A stretch of DNA of 64,000 nt from Diphasiastrum complanatum. Its lineage: Eukaryota; Streptophyta; Lycopodiopsida; Lycopodiales; Lycopodiaceae. Location: contig CM055097.1 of the NCBI GenBank assembly GCA_029204225.1, forward strand, positions 9,907,184 to 9,971,183, given 5' to 3'. Made by a program: the position numbers and the translations under genes. Of the stretch, positions 58,936 to 64,000 are shown one piece after another. Under the pieces are notes generated by a model. The model saw only the letters and a list, made by a program, of their open reading frames with translations, did no database searches and had not been told where the DNA came from. Positions within the stretch are counted from its first letter, which is position 1. Each line of letters begins with the position of its first letter.

Positions 58936-61900
58936 GCGGCATCTTTCAAATACTTTCTCCAATCGATCCAGGTGGTCTGCATCTGTACTATGAACTCCCA
59001 AGTCGTCCAAGTAAATTTCAAAAAATTTCTACAGATAATCTTTAAAGGCAAATTGCATTACTCTTTGGAATGAACTTGGTGCATTACAGAGTCCAAACGG
59101 CATTACTTTGTAAGCACAGGTGCCCCCATTCTGTTGCAAAAGCAGTTTTGTGGCGATCGGCAGGTGCAATCTTAACCTGGTTGTAACCACTAAATCCATC
59201 CAGGAAACTATAAGCTTCCGCTCCAGCAAGGCGATCCAAAATGCTTTCAGTAAAAGGTAACGGAAAGTGATCCTTCCGTGTCATTGTATTCAATGCTTTG
59301 AGATTCACACAGATTCGCAATTTCCCATTTTCCTTAGGAACAATGACAATCGGTGAAATCCATTCTGTATGCTTGATCTCATAAATGAAATCGACGTCAA
59401 GCAATCTCTAAAGTTCTTTCTTTATTAGATCTGCCACATTAGGATTACAGCGATAGAACTTTGTAACCTTTGGAACTGCATCAAGTACTAAAGGTGTGGT
59501 ATGTTCAATCACTGATGTTGAAATACCCTGCAAATCTTGATAAGTCCATGCAAAGCAATATTGATACTTAATAAGTAACAAATGGAGTGCTTGATACTGT
59601 TTCAGGAGTAAGTTGTGATCCCACTTGTACAATCTTTTCCAGTTCTCCTGGTTCAGCAAGATTCATTGGCTGCGTTCTAGCTGGGCCATCGTAAACCTCT
59701 TTAGATTCTGGCATGTGTTCTTCAGGTTCACGATGTACTTTAGGTAACATGATAACCACATCATCCAATGTATAACGCTTAAAATGCTCTGGCATATCAT
59801 GCTGGACTACATTTGCTTGTTCTTTTTCGAAAGGACTTGTCTTGGATCTTCATTTAGCCTTCTTAGCAGGAATTGATCATGGAGGTGATGACTTTCGGGA
59901 TGATAAATCTTTCTTCACAGGTGAAGACTTCCTAGACGATGATGTCTTGGTGAAAATCTGACTTGAAGAATCATTCTTGACTTTTCCTTTGCCTTTATCC
60001 AATAGAGGTGGCACTTCCTTTGAATCGATCTTTTGAGAGGGATTTTCCCATTTCAGGACCGTATTATAATGTTGCTTAGCTTGTTTCTTCGTCATCAAAC
60101 CTGTGATCATGTCTCCCTTCAATATAACTGCTTTAGGCGATTTGATTGTTGGTTCATCAGAAACATTACGCACTCCAAATCTGGTCGGATCCATATGATG
60201 TAGAATCTATTCATCTGTAAGTTCTGCATTGCCATCATAAGTTAAGGCATGGCTCACTAGTATGAGATCATCCTCAATTGGATCTGGTATATCCGTTGAT
60301 ATCCAGGCTACATTCAGCACATTTAGTGGAAACGTGATTGGCATATCCAATGTTCGATCTAATAAGGAAATCTCGCTCAACTCTTATTGAATATCTTGTT
60401 GACACATATATCCTGCTGTACAATCAATTGTTGCAAGAGCTTCATTCCAATTGACAGTATCCATTTGAGAATCGTAGTGAACTCCAGATTTTTTCTCTGG
60501 TCGATCACAAGTGTGATCCGTTGTTGATGAATTGTCATCTGCTTTTTGAACCACTAGTTTGATAGTCCAAGTCGTAGGATCAACTTTAACTGCACGTTCA
60601 CGATTTTCAAAAGTGATTTTTTCGGTACCCCAGTTATGAATTACTTGCGCAACTTGTAACCATGGATGTCCTAAGAGAACTCAGTAGACATTTGGTGCTT
60701 CTGGTAAGTCTATCACAACGAAAGTAATGACAAACCGTACTCCTGCAATCCTAACATGTATATCTTCTACCATTCCTCGTGGACAAACTGTCGTTTGATC
60801 AGCTAGCTTAATAGCAAAAGTAGTAGGCTTAATCTTTGTAAGGCCCCATTTTGTACATAGATTTGTAGATATCAGGTTAACTCCTGAACCGCCATCTATC
60901 ACGGTTGCTTCTTTAGAAAATTGTCTATGTTGTATCGGTAGAGTGATATTCTTTTGTTCACTTTCCCAAGCGGCTCCAACATGGAGTACATCGTTAGATT
61001 CTTCAAATCCAGCACAAAAAAGCGGCTCCTGATGGACTTCTAGTTCTTCTTGAGCTAACTTTTGCGCTAAGACTTCTTTTGCTTTTGGCACCAACTTTAG
61101 GAACTCTCCCAATGAAATATTGATCTTGCTAGACCAAATGTTCATGAGTCATTCTGTATGCAGTGCTTCCGGTTTAGTCATCTTGAAGGGTTCTTCATGA
61201 TGATGTAATTGATCATTCATATCCGTACGTAAATTTCTTGGAGGCTGCAATGGTGAAGACCGAACTTCAGCTGTTACTTTAGCAGCTTCAAGTTTCTCTT
61301 CTTCTTGCAGATGTTTAATTTATTGTCTCATATCCTGATATCTTCGTTTTTTTGTATTGAGATTTGGATAGACTCCCGATGCTGTTGGTGTATCGTTCAA
61401 TGGTATAGAATCAGTAGGTACTGGATCCACTACTGGTTCTTTTTGCTTTTGTGCTCTGGTGACCACCATCAAGGGTGCACTTGGTTTATTCTGAACTACT
61501 GATCCTTGCTTGATTGTTATCAAATTTATAGGTGCTGCAGCTGGTGGTGGCTTCGGTCTTGCTAGACAGTCTTTATAGCAATGCCCATATCCACAATCAT
61601 GACAGAATGGTACAAATTTTTCTTTATCTGGGCATCTTGCAACTCTGTGAATTTCTCCACATGCAAAGCATCCAAGTGGTGCTCTAACCTAATTTCTCGA
61701 GGCTTGTTGTTGAGCGACAACATAAATGGCATACTATTTTGAAGATCCACCTTCCTGATCATTACCATAGCTCCATTGCTCAGCACTTCCGTAAGGTTCT
61801 GGTTCCATCAAATTGGCAGGAGGAGCAAAGTGCTTTGGTGGGGCAGACAAAGCTAGACGTTCAAGGTATCCAAGAGTAGATTGTCGCAGTCTTGCTGTTG

Positions 61901-62870
61901 GATTTCCTCCATACTGTGGTTCTCGATATCCCATCTGGACATACCGTTGCTGAATTATCCAAGGGTTGAAGTTGCAAAAAGCAGTCTCATGGTCAGGTGA
62001 ATTACATAGATGGCAAACACTGATTGTCATTCGTTTTTTCAATTGAGGACACTCGTTCACTGTGTGATTTCCTATACAAATAGAACACCAGACATTTTCC
62101 ATGGTAGGAAAGTTCTTTGCAAACTTCTCAAGTTACTTGTTCGCTTCTCCGTGGAAATTTTCCAATGCTTTGATCTTCTCATCAAATTGCAACTGCAACT
62201 TTTTCATCTGTTTCTGCTGGGTCTTCCCAAGTTTCTCAAACTCATTGAGCATCATTTCTGTAGTAGCATTGGCATTCATTGATGCAATAGTGGTGGATGT
62301 CGTAGTAGTCTGCCCTGCTGTATAAGGCAACATACTGATATTCGACTCATCATCTGAATCTTCATCCTCCTCCCGAATTGCATCGTCCATAACATTTTGC
62401 AAAAGTGCATACTCATTATGGCGTTTCAGCTCACGTCTGATCCGTTTAGGTAGACCTGACAAAAACCACATAATCATGACATTTTCATTAATTATCTTAG
62501 GTTCACATTCAGATCTTAGACGTTTCACCCTTTCGATGTAATCTCGAACCATTTCCTGCTTTCCCATTTTAATTTTACTTAAAAGTAAGAAAGGGTCTTC
62601 CATAAACTTCCGCGGTTTGAACCGTGTGATAAGGGCTCGTTTAACAACCTCCCAATCTGTACGCTCAGTTTCATTTTGGGGAAACAACTTAAGTTTATCT
62701 TGAGGATAAATCTCACCATAGACCTCACAGGATTTAGCATAGATCTGAAGAAATCTAACTAGATCTGTTAATCCATTATATTTGGGTAGATCCAATCGGG
62801 GTGCTCTTCTAGCAATAATTGGATTGACCTCCTATGGAGCACCTCCAGGAGCACCTCCAGGGGGAGCCAT
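58936..62870 (-). pseudogene. Ty3/gypsy gag-protease-RT remnant
   Basis: Gag starts at about 62870 (MAPPGGAPGGAP, then a stop at 62832-62834). Next come LPKYNGLTDLVRFLQIYAK, RFKPRKFMEDPFLLLSKIK and MIMWFLSGLPKRIRRELKR; cysteine motifs CSICIGNHTVNECPQ and CHLCNSPDHETAFC (about 62.0-62.1 kb); a second cysteine pair (about 61.6 kb); protease IDGGSGVNLIS (about 60.9 kb); a linker (PMNLAEPGELEKIV); and RT (SPIVIVPKENGKLRICV, HFPLPF, MPFGLCNAPSSFQ, IYLDDL). The element ends at about 58936, just past the RT active site. Most breaks are in-frame stops. Frameshifts appear near 59.6 and 59.13 kb. RNase H, integrase and the 3' LTR are missing. Confidence 0.88.
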
Positions 62871-62879
62871 CTTTACAAA

Positions 62880-64000
62880 TTTAGATCAAATCGATAATGA
62901 GATTGGATATAGATTTTTCCAAAAAACTATCTCAGATTAGATCTGCTAGCTATATTCAACTTTTCAAGAATCTGATTCTATATGATGAAAAACTTTCCGA
63001 AATTTGATCAATCGATACTTCTCAAAAATGATAAATCTCTCAGAATCCAATTCAGAATATATCATATTTGATCCAAATTTTGACAGAGACTTGATCTGGA
63101 AAATCAGAAACTAAAAATAGGACTGGCGAAGGTTCTCTATACGAAGTTTCAACAGTGCTATTTTGGAAAAAAAAAAACTCTCTGAACACTTTTCTGGCAA
63201 TCTCTTGAGAAATAACCTTCGCCGACTTCTTAAATGGAAGATCTGACACAGATAAAACTATGGAAAATCGGACAAAGGTTTCACAAGAAAATACAGTTTT
63301 TGTAATCTGGCAAGGGTAAAAATCAAGATTTTTTGTGATCTGATCAAGAAGAATTTTTATCGAACTCAAAAATAGTATTTTTCTATAAATAGAATATTTT
63401 GGAAACTCGACTAAGGTTCTGGCAAAGGATCAAAAGTAATACTGGTAATTTTGCAAAAAAGTGACTTTTTTGACAAAAATATGACAATATGACAACTGAT
63501 CCTCTGAAACCCTTTCTATTTTTGGTATTATTCTTCACCGACCTGACAGTAGATAGATCTGAATCACATCTAAGCACAGTGAATCGGGCAAAGATTCTTT
63601 TTTTTGTATTTTTTAGGGTTTTGATAATTTTGGGTGTTTTTTGGTGATTTTTCTGATGTTTCTGGAAATCTGCTGGGAATTAATCTTCGCACTTCAAACT
63701 GAAGGTTTTGTAAACAAAACCGAAGGTGTCTACAACTCGGCAAAGGTTTTCTGAAAGAGGGTAAAAAGTTCTGAGCTCTGATGATGTTTTTTTTCTCTTT
63801 TTGACCAAATTTGACTGATATCTCAGATCCAAATGGATCTTAAGATTGGTGATCTGAATAGCTTTCCATGTTTAATAATCAGATTAGATTTCAAACAAGC
63901 AAATTCACTCAAATCAAGCAAAATCAATCCCAAACTAACCCTAAAATGCAGATTTAACATTATTCATGCCACGATAAGATGCCTAATGCAAGCTAACCAT
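62880..64000 (-). other. Gypsy leader region (5' LTR beyond window)
   Basis: Non-coding, with recurrent GCGAAGGTT/AACCTTCGCC words and T-rich runs as at 14.94-15.95 kb. No primer site or LTR end is recognised before the window ends. Confidence 0.5.

Overview
This window is nuclear DNA of a land plant. The evidence is GT-AG introns, plant-type Ty1/copia and Ty3/gypsy elements primed by initiator tRNA-Met (TGGTATCAGAGC), a CACTA (En/Spm) element, hAT transposase genes, and a plant-like protein phosphatase 1 (PP1/TOPP) gene. A first intron of about 12.5 kb packed with nested transposons, very long (TC)n arrays and a large share of decayed retroelements suggest a big-genome plant, perhaps a fern or gymnosperm. 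That lineage guess is weak and comes from architecture only. The only host gene I can support is PP1.

Layout. 1-0.77 kb: end of a Ty3/gypsy gag region. 0.77-10.68 kb: a rearranged CACTA element with a TNP1-like gene (-), the C-terminal half of a TNP2-type transposase (+), sub-terminal repeats and one recognisable terminus at 10677. 10.68-17.2 kb: fragments of gypsy gag, a decayed copia (-), LTR-like blocks and a gypsy leader. 17.2-28.57 kb: a copia element (+) split by a 6.4-kb gypsy chromovirus (-) at 19896-26320. The chromovirus has two 450-bp LTRs, a 5-bp target duplication and unusual AG...CT LTR ends. 28.6-33.1 kb: gene-poor DNA with a 3-copy tandem repeat and a 3.8-kb-spaced inverted repeat.

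33.15-47.40 kb (-): the PP1 catalytic-subunit gene. Exons 2 to 3 (and a tentative 4) lie at 34.72-33.15 kb and exon 1 at 47.40-47.22 kb. Intron 1 holds a hAT element (about 36.5-41.3 kb) with a solo LTR inside it, a gypsy deletion derivative (41.6-44.35 kb) and the 5' part of a second hAT gene (44.5-45.5 kb).

49.2-51.77 kb: a second, truncated CACTA copy, reverse-oriented to the first except for its outermost module. 51.8-52.8 kb: gypsy gag/pol debris (+). 52.9-54.35 kb: copia fragment (-). 54.6-58.93 kb: copia element (+), head-to-head with the previous one and cut off inside reverse transcriptase. 58.94-62.87 kb: gypsy gag-pol (-), with its leader running to the window end.

I found no sign of a new enzymatic system. 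The most informative signals are structural: the two CACTA copies carry opposite sides of what looks like one gag target site, a CACTA end module is inverted between copies, the chromovirus has non-canonical LTR ends, a perfect solo LTR interrupts a hAT exon, the BED domain of the second hAT gene is preceded by a 10-residue tandem repeat, and copia LTR regions share a G-box palindrome. All retroelement ORFs are broken by stops, frameshifts or deletions. None looks autonomous.
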